Shown here: in pieces, positions 18,872 through 27,273 of the stretch | Numbering within the stretch: the first letter of the stretch is position 1 | Layout: each line of letters starts with the position of its first letter | Source: CAWARU01 sp963805795 | GTDB lineage: Bacteria > Pseudomonadota > Gammaproteobacteria > UBA6186 > Azoamicaceae | Assembly (NCBI GenBank): GCA_963805795.1 | Contig: CAWDVG010000001.1 | Span: 310,001 to 374,000 of the forward strand | DNA length: 64,000 bases | Direction of reading: 5' to 3' | Notes under the pieces: generated by a model | Database searches by the model: none | The model's input: only the letters and a program-made list of their open reading frames with translations | What the model was told of the DNA's origin: nothing | Made by a program: the position numbers and the translations under genes

Positions 18872-20989
18872 CTATCGTGCAATACGTACAGATTCATATA
18901 GTACTGGTTTCAGATTGGGTCTTAGGCGTGGACGAATTGTTCGAGAGTAATCTGTCAGTATAGCTGGCGCAGTAGGTGCATTTGGCGCGCCAGAGTCAGT
19001 TGTATTGGAGGCTGTTAAATTATCTAGAAGATTGGAAGCCACCGTTGCAGTTTCTATTGCTTCAGGTTCATGAGCAACCGCAAATCTTTTAAATTGATTC
19101 AAGATGGTTTTACGTTCAATTGTGACTAATTCTTGATTAGGCGGAAATAAATCGTAAGTACCTATGTAGGAGATTATCAAATGAATTAAATTCCTGGGGA
19201 AATCATGAAGTAGCTTGCTAAAAGAATTGACGTTGTCAAATTTAAATAATTGGCTGGAAGATTCTTTGTTAAATGGAACCGCATAAGAGACAATTAATCG
19301 AATTAACTCGACTGGATGTATCAATATATCAAACCTTAAATTGCTTAAAAACTCAACAAATCTCAATGTGGCGAGGGATTGTTGGTCTACATAACTGATG
19401 AGAGAAATCTGTCTGATAGCACCGGTGATCTCTCTTACAACTTCCACTGTATAGTACGGATGGTACGGATGAATATATCCGATAACTGTTGCCCCAGGTG
19501 GTGGAGAAACACCCCATTGTGCTGCAAAAGACGGTGGATGTTTTGCAAAATTATGAAAGGAACGGATATCAAACCAGTCATATAATGAGCTTATCTCTAC
19601 ACCACAGGTTTCGCAGACACACCTGTCTCGTTTTATCATCATGGGCCGATACACAAAACCGCTCTCCTCCATTTGAAGAAATGCTGTATAAGAATGTGGC
19701 CAAGAAACTTCTTTTCGTTGAAGTTCTCTAAAAGACTGAAATTTTTGTTGATTTTTAGTCAGTAGTTCTGTCACAGCCGATTCGCCCATTTTCATAAAAC
19801 GATCGATAGCCTCTATCCAGGACTTCTGGTTTGAAAGAAAGTCTAAACTATACAGCGGATTAATGGTTCCGAAGCTTTCAGCTTGATGATCTAATGCAGT
19901 TTCCAATAATTGATAATAATGATTCATTAATGAATAGCCGAAGTTTTCTATATTTTTTAATCTAGAAAACCAAGGATAGTCGCCATGCCAGGCATCCATG
20001 TAAACCTTATTACCTGCCTCTGCGGCTCTCATGTTCTTAGTGTATTGTTGTGGATTATCAATATATCTTGCAACATGACACCAACCCGACATTTCTTTTA
20101 CGACATTGTGTAAAGACAATAATTTCTTAGATATTGAAACCAATGCAAGTTCGAGTGTGTTTTTAGGAATATGTGGAGATTGGCTGCGTGCATAAGCTAA
20201 AATAGCCAGTTTGAGTAATTCAAGAGAGGAACGTTTAGGTTTATTGATTTCCTCTACCACTGACAATGCCATTTGCTCTTTAAGAGATATTGCTCTTATA
20301 CCGGTTGTATTATTAACAGCAGTGGTGGCTGTGGTTGTTGATGCCGCAAGCATATTGGCTTCATATTCCATCCATTCGAAACTTTCTGCTGGACTTTCTT
20401 TAGCATAAATATCCCAGTTCGTAGTCAAGACATTGAATCCATTATTTTCGTCTAAAAATCTTTCAGGCAATCTAAAGGGGGGAAGGTGAGAATTCAGCAT
20501 ATATAAAGAAGAATTGTAGCGCATAGAAGAATGAGTGGTTGATTCGCCGACATATTTGTTTTGTTGTTGACTAAGAAGAGCGTTTGTGTTTTTTACAATT
20601 GTGTTTTTTAATGTACTCATTACTCTTATTTGTTCTTGTAGTTGACCTGTTACCGTTTCAATTTGCTTTAGGATAAGGGAAAGTGAGCCTGAAGAACCGG
20701 ATGAACCCGAAGCATAAGCTGTACTAGAACCCACTGCAGTTGATAAGTTAGAAGCAGCTGTTTCTGTCCCAGTCTTTTTATTGGCATCTACAAATAGTCT
20801 CTGTTCTTGTCCCTGAGCTTCGGTTGCATTTGAATTTAAACGCTGATTTTCTTCATTTAATGCTTTAATTTTTTGCGTATTTTCTTCCATTAATGCGTTT
20901 AGCTCTTTTAAATGTTGAGTTTTTAATTGTATCAACTGTTGTTCAGGGTTTTCATTCAATAGTTTTTCTAGGACATTTGGATTTGGCAT
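18872..20989 (-). CDS. Coiled-coil protein with a Cys/His cluster and F-box-like C-terminal motifs (705 aa)
   Basis: ATG at 20989 follows GAGGAAAAG, a plausible ribosome binding site. The N-terminal ~65 residues are a Gln/Glu/Asn-rich coiled coil, followed by a Ser/Gly-rich linker near 85-105 and a second coil near 105-150. The middle is globular and unrecognised. Near residue 455 there is Cys-x-Cys-x2-Cys followed about 22-28 residues later by two His (FHNFAKH), a possible metal site. Toward the C-terminus two Leu-Ile-x-x-Ile-(Val/Ile)-Ser-Tyr motifs (about 560 and 605) resemble the first helix of F-boxes and echo the Ile-Ala-x-Tyr-Ala motif at the ends of the two giants. It is probably another host-interacting protein of the same locus; that is inference. 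Confidence 0.75.
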   Translation of the reverse strand: MPNPNVLEKLLNENPEQQLIQLKTQHLKELNALMEENTQKIKALNEENQRLNSNATEAQGQEQRLFVDANKKTGTETAASNLSTAVGSSTAYASGSSGSSGSLSLILKQIETVTGQLQEQIRVMSTLKNTIVKNTNALLSQQQNKYVGESTTHSSMRYNSSLYMLNSHLPPFRLPERFLDENNGFNVLTTNWDIYAKESPAESFEWMEYEANMLAASTTTATTAVNNTTGIRAISLKEQMALSVVEEINKPKRSSLELLKLAILAYARSQSPHIPKNTLELALVSISKKLLSLHNVVKEMSGWCHVARYIDNPQQYTKNMRAAEAGNKVYMDAWHGDYPWFSRLKNIENFGYSLMNHYYQLLETALDHQAESFGTINPLYSLDFLSNQKSWIEAIDRFMKMGESAVTELLTKNQQKFQSFRELQRKEVSWPHSYTAFLQMEESGFVYRPMMIKRDRCVCETCGVEISSLYDWFDIRSFHNFAKHPPSFAAQWGVSPPPGATVIGYIHPYHPYYTVEVVREITGAIRQISLISYVDQQSLATLRFVEFLSNLRFDILIHPVELIRLIVSYAVPFNKESSSQLFKFDNVNSFSKLLHDFPRNLIHLIISYIGTYDLFPPNQELVTIERKTILNQFKRFAVAHEPEAIETATVASNLLDNLTASNTTDSGAPNAPTAPAILTDYSRTIRPRLRPNLKPVLYESVRIAR

Positions 20990-21390
20990 GATCGCTTTTC
21001 CTCAAATTATAAAAAATCAAAAAAACAGAATTGATTATCCTTAAAATTTTCTTCCATATTCTCAAGAAAACAATTATCTCATAAGGGATTTTTAATAACA
21101 AGGATGATATGGTGATAAAACATGGAAAAGCCTTTGAAAATGAACATGAACATGTGTATATACTCGTCAATGAATGGGTGATGATTTTATTTTTATAAAG
21201 GGAATATTTATATATTAAGTTAGTTTTTCAACATAATGATGATTATGTTGTCCTGAATCCTACTAGTGTACAACCCTTATGCCTGATAATATATAACGAA
21301 CGTTATCAATGAATCTTTCCTGGATTCCCGCCTTTGCGAAAATGTCGAGGACCGAGGAATATAGTGTTTGTTTTTTGAGTGAGAGATAAA
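20990..21390. other. AT-rich intergenic region upstream of thrS
   Basis: About 400 bp between the divergent coiled-coil gene and thrS. It must hold promoters for both. I see a short palindrome ATAACG-AA-CGTTAT at 21293-21306 and a degenerate segment resembling a gattcccgcct-type intergenic repeat near 21325-21345. No gene is convincing; the only start with a purine-rich leader (ATG 21109, 29 codons) is too short to support. Confidence 0.4.
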
Positions 21391-23316
21391 ATGCCGATAA
21401 TTACATTGCCCGATGGCAAGCAATTAAACTTTGATCATCCAGTAACCGTACAGGCAGTCGCTGAATCGATTGGCGCAGGGTTGGCTAAAGCAGCTTTGGC
21501 CGGCAAGGTTGATGGAACATTGCGGGATACATTTTATGTCATTCATCATGACGCCTCTCTTTCTATTATTACAGATAAAGATAACGAAGGCTTGGAGATT
21601 ATTCGACACTCTGCTGCTCATCTATTAGCGCAAGCAGTGCAATCTTTATATCCTGAAGCACAAGTGACCATCGGTCCCGTTATTGAAGATGGTTTTTATT
21701 ATGATTTCTCTTTTCAAAAACACCCTTTTAGTACAGAAGATTTGTTGGCTATTGAACAAAAAATGGCAGACATCGTTGCGCAGAATTTGACGGTTTCACG
21801 TTTTGTTTTGCCTAGAAACGAAGCCATCGCTTTATTTAAGGAAAAGGGTGAAGCTTACAAAGTTAAAATTATTCAAGATATCCCTGGGGATGAGCCTTTA
21901 TCCTTTTATAAGCAAGGCGATTTTGTTGATCTCTGTCGAGGACCCCATGTTCCAAGCACAGGCAAAATTAAGGCCTTTAAATTGACGAAAGTGTCCGGTG
22001 CTTATTGGCGCGGAGATTCCAAAAATGAAATGTTGCAGCGGATTTATGGCACCGCTTGGGCCAATAAAAAAGATCTCGAAAGCTATTTGCATCGTATTGA
22101 AGAAGCTGAAAAACGTGATCATCGTAAACTCGCCAAAAAATTAGATTTATTTCATCTGCAAGAAGAAGCGCCAGGCATGGTGTTTTGGCATCCCAATGGT
22201 TGGGCTATTTATCAGGTGGTTGAACAATATATCCGTGAAACCATTAGGGAACATGGGTATCAAGAAGTGCGAACCCCGCAAATTGTGGATCGCAGTTTGT
22301 GGGAGCGTTCTGGTCACTGGGGCAAATTCGATGCCAATATGTTTACTTTGAAGGTAGATGAACAAGATTTTGCTGTTAAACCCATGAACTGCCCTTGTCA
22401 TATTTTGATTTTTAATCAAGGCTTAAAAAGTTATCGAGATTTACCCTTAAGATTGGCTGAATTTGGTAATTGTCATCGTAACGAGCCTTCCGGAGCCTTG
22501 CATGGGCTTATGCGAGTGCGTAATTTTGTGCAGGATGATGCGCATATTTTTTGCACGGAAGCTCAGATTCAAACAGAAGTAGCAGCCTTTAATGCCTTAT
22601 TGTTTAAGGTCTATGAAGATTTTGGCTTTAATGAACTGATCATTAAACTCTCAACTCGGCCCGATGTAAGAGTCGGGAGCGATGAGGTTTGGGATAAAGC
22701 TGAAAAAGCTTTAGAGGTTGCTTTAAAGCAATGTGGTTTAACTTGGACCTTAGCACCTGGGGAAGGGGCTTTTTATGGTCCAAAAATTGAATATTCTTGT
22801 AAAGATAGCTTGGGGCGAGTTTGGCAATGCGGGACTATACAAGTAGACTTTTCAATGCCAGAACGTTTAGGGGCTCAATATATCGGAGAAGATGGTCAGC
22901 GTCAGGTCCCTGTTATGCTGCATCGGGCTATTCTCGGCTCCCTTGAACGGTTTATTGGTATTCTATTAGAAGAATCGGGCGGGTCTTTGCCAGCTTGGTT
23001 GGCCCCTATTCAAGCAACCGTACTGAATATTACCGATGCCCATGCCGAATTTGCTGAGGAAGTATGTGTTGAATTGCAAGATTTGGGCTTTAGGGTACAA
23101 AAAGACTTGAGAAATGAGAAAATAGGGTTTAAAATCCGCGAACATACCTTACAAAGAGTGCCCTATCTATTAGTAGTGGGTGAACGTGAGGTATTAAACC
23201 GGACTGTTTCAGTTCGAACCCGTGAGGGGAAAGATTTAGGCCCTATGAGCATTGCAGAGTTCTCTAACAAACTTTCTCTGGATGTTGCGAATAGAGGTAG
23301 AAAAGGTAACGGTTAA
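21391..23316 (+). CDS. thrS: Threonine-tRNA ligase
   Basis: Charges tRNA-Thr with threonine in the cytoplasm. The protein has the full class II layout: N-terminal TGS domain (starting MPIITLPDGK, typical of the family), the editing domain with the His-x3-His signature (RHSAAH), catalytic motifs with the zinc-ligand Cys in MNCPCH, and a C-terminal anticodon-binding domain. At 641 aa it has normal length. I prefer ATG 21391 over ATG 21379 because it matches the conserved N-terminus and has GAGAG just upstream. It heads the conserved thrS-infC-rpmI-rplT-pheS cluster. Confidence 0.97.
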   Translation: MPIITLPDGKQLNFDHPVTVQAVAESIGAGLAKAALAGKVDGTLRDTFYVIHHDASLSIITDKDNEGLEIIRHSAAHLLAQAVQSLYPEAQVTIGPVIEDGFYYDFSFQKHPFSTEDLLAIEQKMADIVAQNLTVSRFVLPRNEAIALFKEKGEAYKVKIIQDIPGDEPLSFYKQGDFVDLCRGPHVPSTGKIKAFKLTKVSGAYWRGDSKNEMLQRIYGTAWANKKDLESYLHRIEEAEKRDHRKLAKKLDLFHLQEEAPGMVFWHPNGWAIYQVVEQYIRETIREHGYQEVRTPQIVDRSLWERSGHWGKFDANMFTLKVDEQDFAVKPMNCPCHILIFNQGLKSYRDLPLRLAEFGNCHRNEPSGALHGLMRVRNFVQDDAHIFCTEAQIQTEVAAFNALLFKVYEDFGFNELIIKLSTRPDVRVGSDEVWDKAEKALEVALKQCGLTWTLAPGEGAFYGPKIEYSCKDSLGRVWQCGTIQVDFSMPERLGAQYIGEDGQRQVPVMLHRAILGSLERFIGILLEESGGSLPAWLAPIQATVLNITDAHAEFAEEVCVELQDLGFRVQKDLRNEKIGFKIREHTLQRVPYLLVVGEREVLNRTVSVRTREGKDLGPMSIAEFSNKLSLDVANRGRKGNG

Positions 23317-23406
23317 GGTTATTCAGCTTTGATTGACGAAAGCGACCTTGCGCAAATATGCGGATTCGAGGGCAATGTATTAATGGTTGAAAAGGGGGAG
23401 TAGAAT

Positions 23407-23946
23407 ATTAGCATCGGCAGCAGCAGTAATAAGGAAGGGCGTAATCGGGTTAATTCCCAGATAAGAGCACCGCAGGTTCGTTTAATAGGAGATGATGGAG
23501 CCCAATTAGGGGTTTTATCTATTAAAGATGCAAAAAAAGCAGCAGAAGATGCTGGATTAGATTTGGTTGAAATTTCACCCAATGCCGATCCTCCCGTCGT
23601 TAGAATTATGGATTATGGCAAGTTTCTGTTTTTAGAAAGTAAGCAGAAAGCCATTGCAAAAAAGAAACAGAGGCAGGTTAAAGTAAAAGAGATTAAGTTT
23701 AGACCCACAACAGATAAAGCAGACTACGAGGTAAAACTACGCAACCTTCGTGGTTTCTTAGAAGAGGGCGACAAGGTAAAAGTCACGGTTTTCTTTAGAG
23801 GACGTGAAATTACCCATCAGGAACTGGGCATGAAGCTTCTTGAGCGTGTGAGAGATGACTTGGTAGAACAAGCCAAGGTTGATTTCTTTCCCAAGCTTGA
23901 AGGGCGACAACTAGTGATGATTTTATCCCCCAAAAAACCTAAATAA
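23407..23946 (+). CDS. infC: Translation initiation factor IF-3 with AUU start codon
   Basis: IF-3 binds the 30S subunit, prevents premature 50S joining and proofreads start codon choice. No ATG/GTG/TTG stands at the right place; the frame after the stop at 23401 begins AAT ATT, and ATT at 23407 lies six bases after GGGGAG. Starting there gives 179 aa, the normal family length, including the conserved N-terminal domain (RVNSQIRAPQVRLI) and the PPVVRIMDYGKF and VKEIKFRP signatures. An AUU start is the hallmark of infC: IF-3 discriminates against it, giving autoregulation. A call beginning at the internal GTG/Met near 23563 would lose a third of the protein. Confidence 0.95.
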   Translation: MSIGSSSNKEGRNRVNSQIRAPQVRLIGDDGAQLGVLSIKDAKKAAEDAGLDLVEISPNADPPVVRIMDYGKFLFLESKQKAIAKKKQRQVKVKEIKFRPTTDKADYEVKLRNLRGFLEEGDKVKVTVFFRGREITHQELGMKLLERVRDDLVEQAKVDFFPKLEGRQLVMILSPKKPK

Positions 23947-24010
23947 CGTGTAGGAACGAGACAAAATCCCTATGGGATTTGTACTCATCAAATAGCGGAG
24001 TAAAGTAAAA

Positions 24011-24214
24011 ATGGCAAAAGTAAAATTGAAAACGAATCGGGCCGCGGCAAAGCGGTTTAAGAAAACCGGTTCTGGGGGCTATAAGCACAGGCAGTCCTTT
24101 CGCAGTCATATCTTAACTAAGAAAACCAGTAAGCGCATGCGTCAATTACGTCGTATGAAAAATGTCAACGACAGCGATGTCGCTGCCATTCGGCAAATGT
24201 TGCCGAATGGTTAA
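24011..24214 (+). CDS. rpmI: 50S ribosomal protein L35
   Basis: 67 aa, Lys/Arg-rich, with the family pattern MAKVKLKTNRAAAKRF and a central HILTKK motif. ATG follows GCGGAG with good spacing. It is a component of the large ribosomal subunit and stands between infC and rplT as in nearly all bacteria. Its last eight codons are built into a perfect hairpin (see 24186-24232). Confidence 0.97.
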   Translation: MAKVKLKTNRAAAKRFKKTGSGGYKHRQSFRSHILTKKTSKRMRQLRRMKNVNDSDVAAIRQMLPNG

Positions 24215-24232
24215 TCTAATTAGTTTTAGATT
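24186..24232 (+). promoter_or_regulatory. Two consecutive hairpins across the rpmI stop codon
   Basis: CCATTCGGCAA (24186-24196) and TTGCCGAATGG (24200-24210) form a perfect 11-bp stem with a three-base ATG loop, ending just before the TAA stop. A second stem AATCTAA/TTAGATT (24213-24219 with 24226-24232) follows at once. There is only a short T run, so this may be a weak terminator, an mRNA stabiliser, or part of r-protein control of rplT. Which of these applies cannot be told from sequence. Confidence 0.5.
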
Positions 24233-24359
24233 GATAGATTAAATATTTTGTTGAAGATTAAGTGAAAAAGATTAGTAACTGTTCAGGTCATTAGGATTGA
24301 ATTTATGCAACCTTGAATAGGACGAGAACGGTTACAAAGATTAAGCGAAGGAGTCTTAT

Positions 24360-24710
24360 ATGCCAAGAGTTAAACGTGGGGTAACCGCAAGGGCCCGTCA
24401 TAAAAAAGTTCTTAATAAAGCCAAAGGCTATTATTCAGCACGTCGTTCTGTCTATCGCGTTGCAAAACAAGCAGTCATTAAAGCGGCTCAATATTCTTAT
24501 CGGGATCGTAAACAAAAGAAACGCGTATTCAGAGCGCTTTGGATTGTGCGAATCAATGCTGCAGCTCGTGAAAATGGTTTATCTTACAGCAAATTGATGG
24601 CGGGTTTGAAAAAAGCCAATATCGAAATAGATCGTAAAATATTAGCTGATATCGCGGTATTCGATAAAGTCGGCTTTAAAGCGATTGCAGATAAAGCTAA
24701 AGCGGCTTAA
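24360..24710 (+). CDS. rplT: 50S ribosomal protein L20
   Basis: 116 aa, full length, with the L20 signature (MPRVKRGVTARARHKKVLNKAKGY at the N-terminus, RALWIVRINAAARENGLSYS in the globular part). It is needed for early assembly of the large subunit and in enterobacteria represses translation of rpmI-rplT. AAGGAG precedes the ATG. The gap from rpmI is 145 bp, wider than usual, and contains the hairpins described above. Confidence 0.97.
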   Translation: MPRVKRGVTARARHKKVLNKAKGYYSARRSVYRVAKQAVIKAAQYSYRDRKQKKRVFRALWIVRINAAARENGLSYSKLMAGLKKANIEIDRKILADIAVFDKVGFKAIADKAKAA

Positions 24711-24724
24711 CTTAATAAGTGCAA

Positions 24725-24743
24725 GCGTTGGTTAAGCCAACGC
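24725..24743 (+). promoter_or_regulatory. Short hairpin between rplT and pheS
   Basis: GCGTTGG (24725-24731) pairs with CCAACGC (24737-24743) over a five-base loop. It lies 39 bp upstream of the pheS start and is not followed by a T tract, so it is not a standard terminator. It could be an attenuator or processing element; pheST is attenuation-controlled in enterobacteria, but no Phe-rich leader peptide is visible here. Confidence 0.35.
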
Positions 24744-24781
24744 CCATACTTCTAAACTCTTTCTGCCACGGTACGCATCTT

Positions 24782-25795
24782 ATGCAGGATCTAGCAACGA
24801 TTCAAAATCAGGCACTATTAGAAGTGAATGCTGCGGAGGATCTTCGGGCACTCGATGCCGTTAGGGTAAAATATCTTGGCAAAAATGGCGAGATTACTCA
24901 GGTTCTGAAATCCCTGGGTAGTTTGTCTGCTGAAGAGAGACCCAAAGTTGGGCAGGCCGTTAATCTGGTTCGTGATGAACTGACAAAAGCCATCGATAGT
25001 CGCAAGGAAGCGCTTGAGACTCAAGCCATTCAAGACACCTTAATTGCAGAAACAATTGATGTGACTTTGCCTAGCCGTGGTATGGATGTTGGTAAGTTGC
25101 ATCCGGTAACACAAACTTTAATGCGCATCGAACGCTGGTTTTCTGCTTTAGGTTTTAGCATTGAAACAGGCCCTGAAATTGAAAATGATTATTATAATTT
25201 TGAGGCTTTAAATATTCCTGCGCATCATCCCGCTCGTGCCATGCATGATACTTTTTATTTCCCGGATGGCAGATTACTTAGAACCCATACTTCACCCGTG
25301 CAAATTCGAGCAATGGAAAACAAAAATCCCCCTTTTCGGATTATTGCACCAGGACGCGTCTATCGTTGCGATTCCGATATCACCCATACGCCTATGTTCC
25401 ATCAAGTAGAAGGTTTGATGGTAGATAAAGGCGTTCATTTTACTCATTTGAAAGGCATTCTAGATGAATTTTTACAAGCCTTTTTTGAAGAATCCTTACA
25501 AACTCGTTTCCGACCTTCTTATTTTCCCTTTACAGAACCTTCAGCCGAAGTCGATATTCAATGTGTGATTTGTAAAGGAGAAGGTTGTCGTGTTTGCAGC
25601 CAAACAGGTTGGTTAGAGGTTTTAGGTTGTGGCATGGTACATCCTGTAGTACTCGAAAATTGTAAAATTGACCCAGAAATTTATACCGGTTGGGCTTTCG
25701 GTGCGGGTGTAGAGCGTTTAGCGATGTTGCGCTATGGGGTAAATGATTTACGATTATTCTTCGAAAACGATGTACGATTCCTCGAACAATTTTAA
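24782..25795 (+). CDS. pheS: Phenylalanine-tRNA ligase alpha subunit
   Basis: Catalytic subunit of the alpha2beta2 PheRS. From ATG 24782 the protein is 337 aa, normal for the family: N-terminal coiled-coil tRNA-binding region, then class II motifs including FEALNIPAHHPAR, RVYRCD, FHQVEGL and the C-terminal GAGVERLAMLRYG. An upstream in-frame GTG at 24719 would add 21 non-conserved residues and is rejected. The beta subunit gene pheT, normally immediately downstream, is absent; instead there is a hairpin (TGGTGT...ACACCA, 25799-25833) and a long palindrome before prs on the other strand. Confidence 0.96.
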   Translation: MQDLATIQNQALLEVNAAEDLRALDAVRVKYLGKNGEITQVLKSLGSLSAEERPKVGQAVNLVRDELTKAIDSRKEALETQAIQDTLIAETIDVTLPSRGMDVGKLHPVTQTLMRIERWFSALGFSIETGPEIENDYYNFEALNIPAHHPARAMHDTFYFPDGRLLRTHTSPVQIRAMENKNPPFRIIAPGRVYRCDSDITHTPMFHQVEGLMVDKGVHFTHLKGILDEFLQAFFEESLQTRFRPSYFPFTEPSAEVDIQCVICKGEGCRVCSQTGWLEVLGCGMVHPVVLENCKIDPEIYTGWAFGAGVERLAMLRYGVNDLRLFFENDVRFLEQF

Positions 25796-25940
25796 TAATG
25801 GTGTTAATGTCAAATATTGATATTTCACACCATACCACCTAAGGCTTCGCGGTTTACTCAGGCTTTACCCGCCTTATACAATATTAACAAAGATTATTTT
25901 ATTGGGCAACTCTTTTTGGGAAAAATTTTGTAGATGGTGA

Positions 25941-26005
25941 GTTGGTGTCAAGTCTGTACATTGGACACCATTAGATGATGTCCAATATACAGACTTGACA
26001 CCAAC
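25941..26005. repeat. Long palindromic intergenic element (27-bp arms)
   Basis: Arms 25941-25967 and 25979-26005 are reverse complements with a single mismatch, around an 11-base loop. The element starts GTTGGTGTCAAGTCTG and is followed by a T run, so it can also act as a terminator between the convergent pheS and prs genes. It shares a core with the elements at 48061 and 37171, indicating a dispersed family. Confidence 0.8.
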
Positions 26006-26013
26006 TTTTTATA

Positions 26014-26961
26014 TTAGTTGAATAAGGCGCTAATCGATTCCTCTCCTGCGACTCGTCGAATGACTTCAGCAAGCATAGGTGCAATAGACAGTTGACGAAT
26101 GCGTGAACAAGATTCAGCCCATTTTGATAAAGGAATAGTATCAGTGACAACTAATTCATCCAGTGAAGAAGCTTCAATCCTATCAATGACATTCCCTGAA
26201 AGAACAGCATGTGTGCAGTAGGCAATAATTTTTTGCGCACCCTTTTCTTTTAAGGCTTTTGCGGCTAAACATAAAGTTCCACCTGTATCAATCATATCAT
26301 CTACAATAATACAAATTCGATCTTTGACTTCGCCGATAATATTCATGACTTCAACCTGATTAGGTTCTGGACGACGTTTGTCAATAATGGCAAGATCAGC
26401 ATGTTGTAAATGTTTAGCAAAAGAGCGCGCTCTTACTACACCACCTACGTCAGGAGAAACGACTAAAGGATTTTGATATTGTTTTTTTAAAATATCTGCA
26501 ATAAATAATTTTGAACCGTAGACATTATTAACGGGCATTGCGAAAAATCCTTGGATTTGTTCGGCGTGCAAATCAATGGTAATAACGCGATCCACTTTTA
26601 CCTTTTCTAATAAATCGGCGACTAATTTTGCTGTGATAGGCACTCTAGCGGAGCGGATACGTTTATCTTGTCTGGCATACCCAAAGTAGGGGATAACGGC
26701 TGTAATTCTATGGGCCGAAGCACGACGAAGTGCATCCACCATCAATAATAATTCCATTAAATGATCATTGGCAGGCGTTGAAGTGGATTGGATGATAAAA
26801 ACATCTTGCCCTCTCACATTTTCTAAAATTTCAATACGGCTTTCTTCGTCGCTGAAACGGCTGACTAAAGCTTCACCCAGTGTCAGGCGAAGTTCTACAG
26901 CAATTTTTTGAGCAAGTTGTGAATTAGCATTACCAGAGAAGAGGTTGATGTGAGAAGTCAC
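26014..26961 (-). CDS. prs: Ribose-phosphate pyrophosphokinase
   Basis: Makes PRPP from ribose-5-phosphate and ATP for nucleotide, histidine and NAD synthesis. At 315 aa it is full length. Visible motifs are FSDEESRIEI and the flexible-loop/ATP region (YARQDKR), the metal-binding DLHAEQIQGFF, and the PRPP-binding signature CIIVDDMIDTGGT. Translation starts at GTG 26961, nine bases after GGAGG. In many gammaproteobacteria the order is lolB-ispE-tRNA-Gln-prs; here tRNA-Gln and prs are together but ispE is missing. Confidence 0.97.
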   Translation of the reverse strand: MTSHINLFSGNANSQLAQKIAVELRLTLGEALVSRFSDEESRIEILENVRGQDVFIIQSTSTPANDHLMELLLMVDALRRASAHRITAVIPYFGYARQDKRIRSARVPITAKLVADLLEKVKVDRVITIDLHAEQIQGFFAMPVNNVYGSKLFIADILKKQYQNPLVVSPDVGGVVRARSFAKHLQHADLAIIDKRRPEPNQVEVMNIIGEVKDRICIIVDDMIDTGGTLCLAAKALKEKGAQKIIAYCTHAVLSGNVIDRIEASSLDELVVTDTIPLSKWAESCSRIRQLSIAPMLAEVIRRVAGEESISALFN

Positions 26962-27031
26962 TTGGCTAACCCTCCATGGTGCATATCAATCAAATAAATA
27001 TAAAGACATGTGAAACTGTTGCAACTGAAAT

Positions 27032-27106
27032 TGGCTGGGGCGCTAGGATTCGAACCTAGGTATGCAGGGATCAAAACCCTGTGCCTTACCGCTTGGCGAC
27101 GCCCCA
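27032..27106 (-). tRNA. tRNA-Gln (anticodon UUG)
   Basis: 75 nt with encoded CCA. Acceptor stem TGGGGCG/CGCCCCA, anticodon loop TTTTGAT (anticodon TTG) on a CAGGG/CCCTG stem, and T arm with GGTTCGAATCC; it is very close to Escherichia coli tRNA-Gln. It sits just upstream of prs, a conserved position. The GatCAB genes in this window indicate that it may be charged by the indirect Glu-to-Gln route. Confidence 0.95.
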
Positions 27107-27273
27107 AACTTGAGGCTTTATTATGCTTAATGGCTAAAGTTCTGTCAACTGCCGTGGGAAGGTCCCCGATTGCTAGAGATTTGAACTGCAAGAGATTTGA
27201 ACTTGACAACTAAGATAAAAATATGGCACGATTTTTCCAATAAATATACAGGTATCACAATAGGGTAAAAATT

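Noticed and set aside
21109..21198. 29-codon open frame with AAGGAT upstream between the coiled-coil gene and thrS
   Set aside because: Too short, no recognisable features, and the region is AT-rich with several chance starts.
21293..21306. ATAACG-AA-CGTTAT palindrome upstream of thrS as an operator
   Set aside because: Six-base arms are common by chance in AT-rich DNA and no regulator gene is adjacent.
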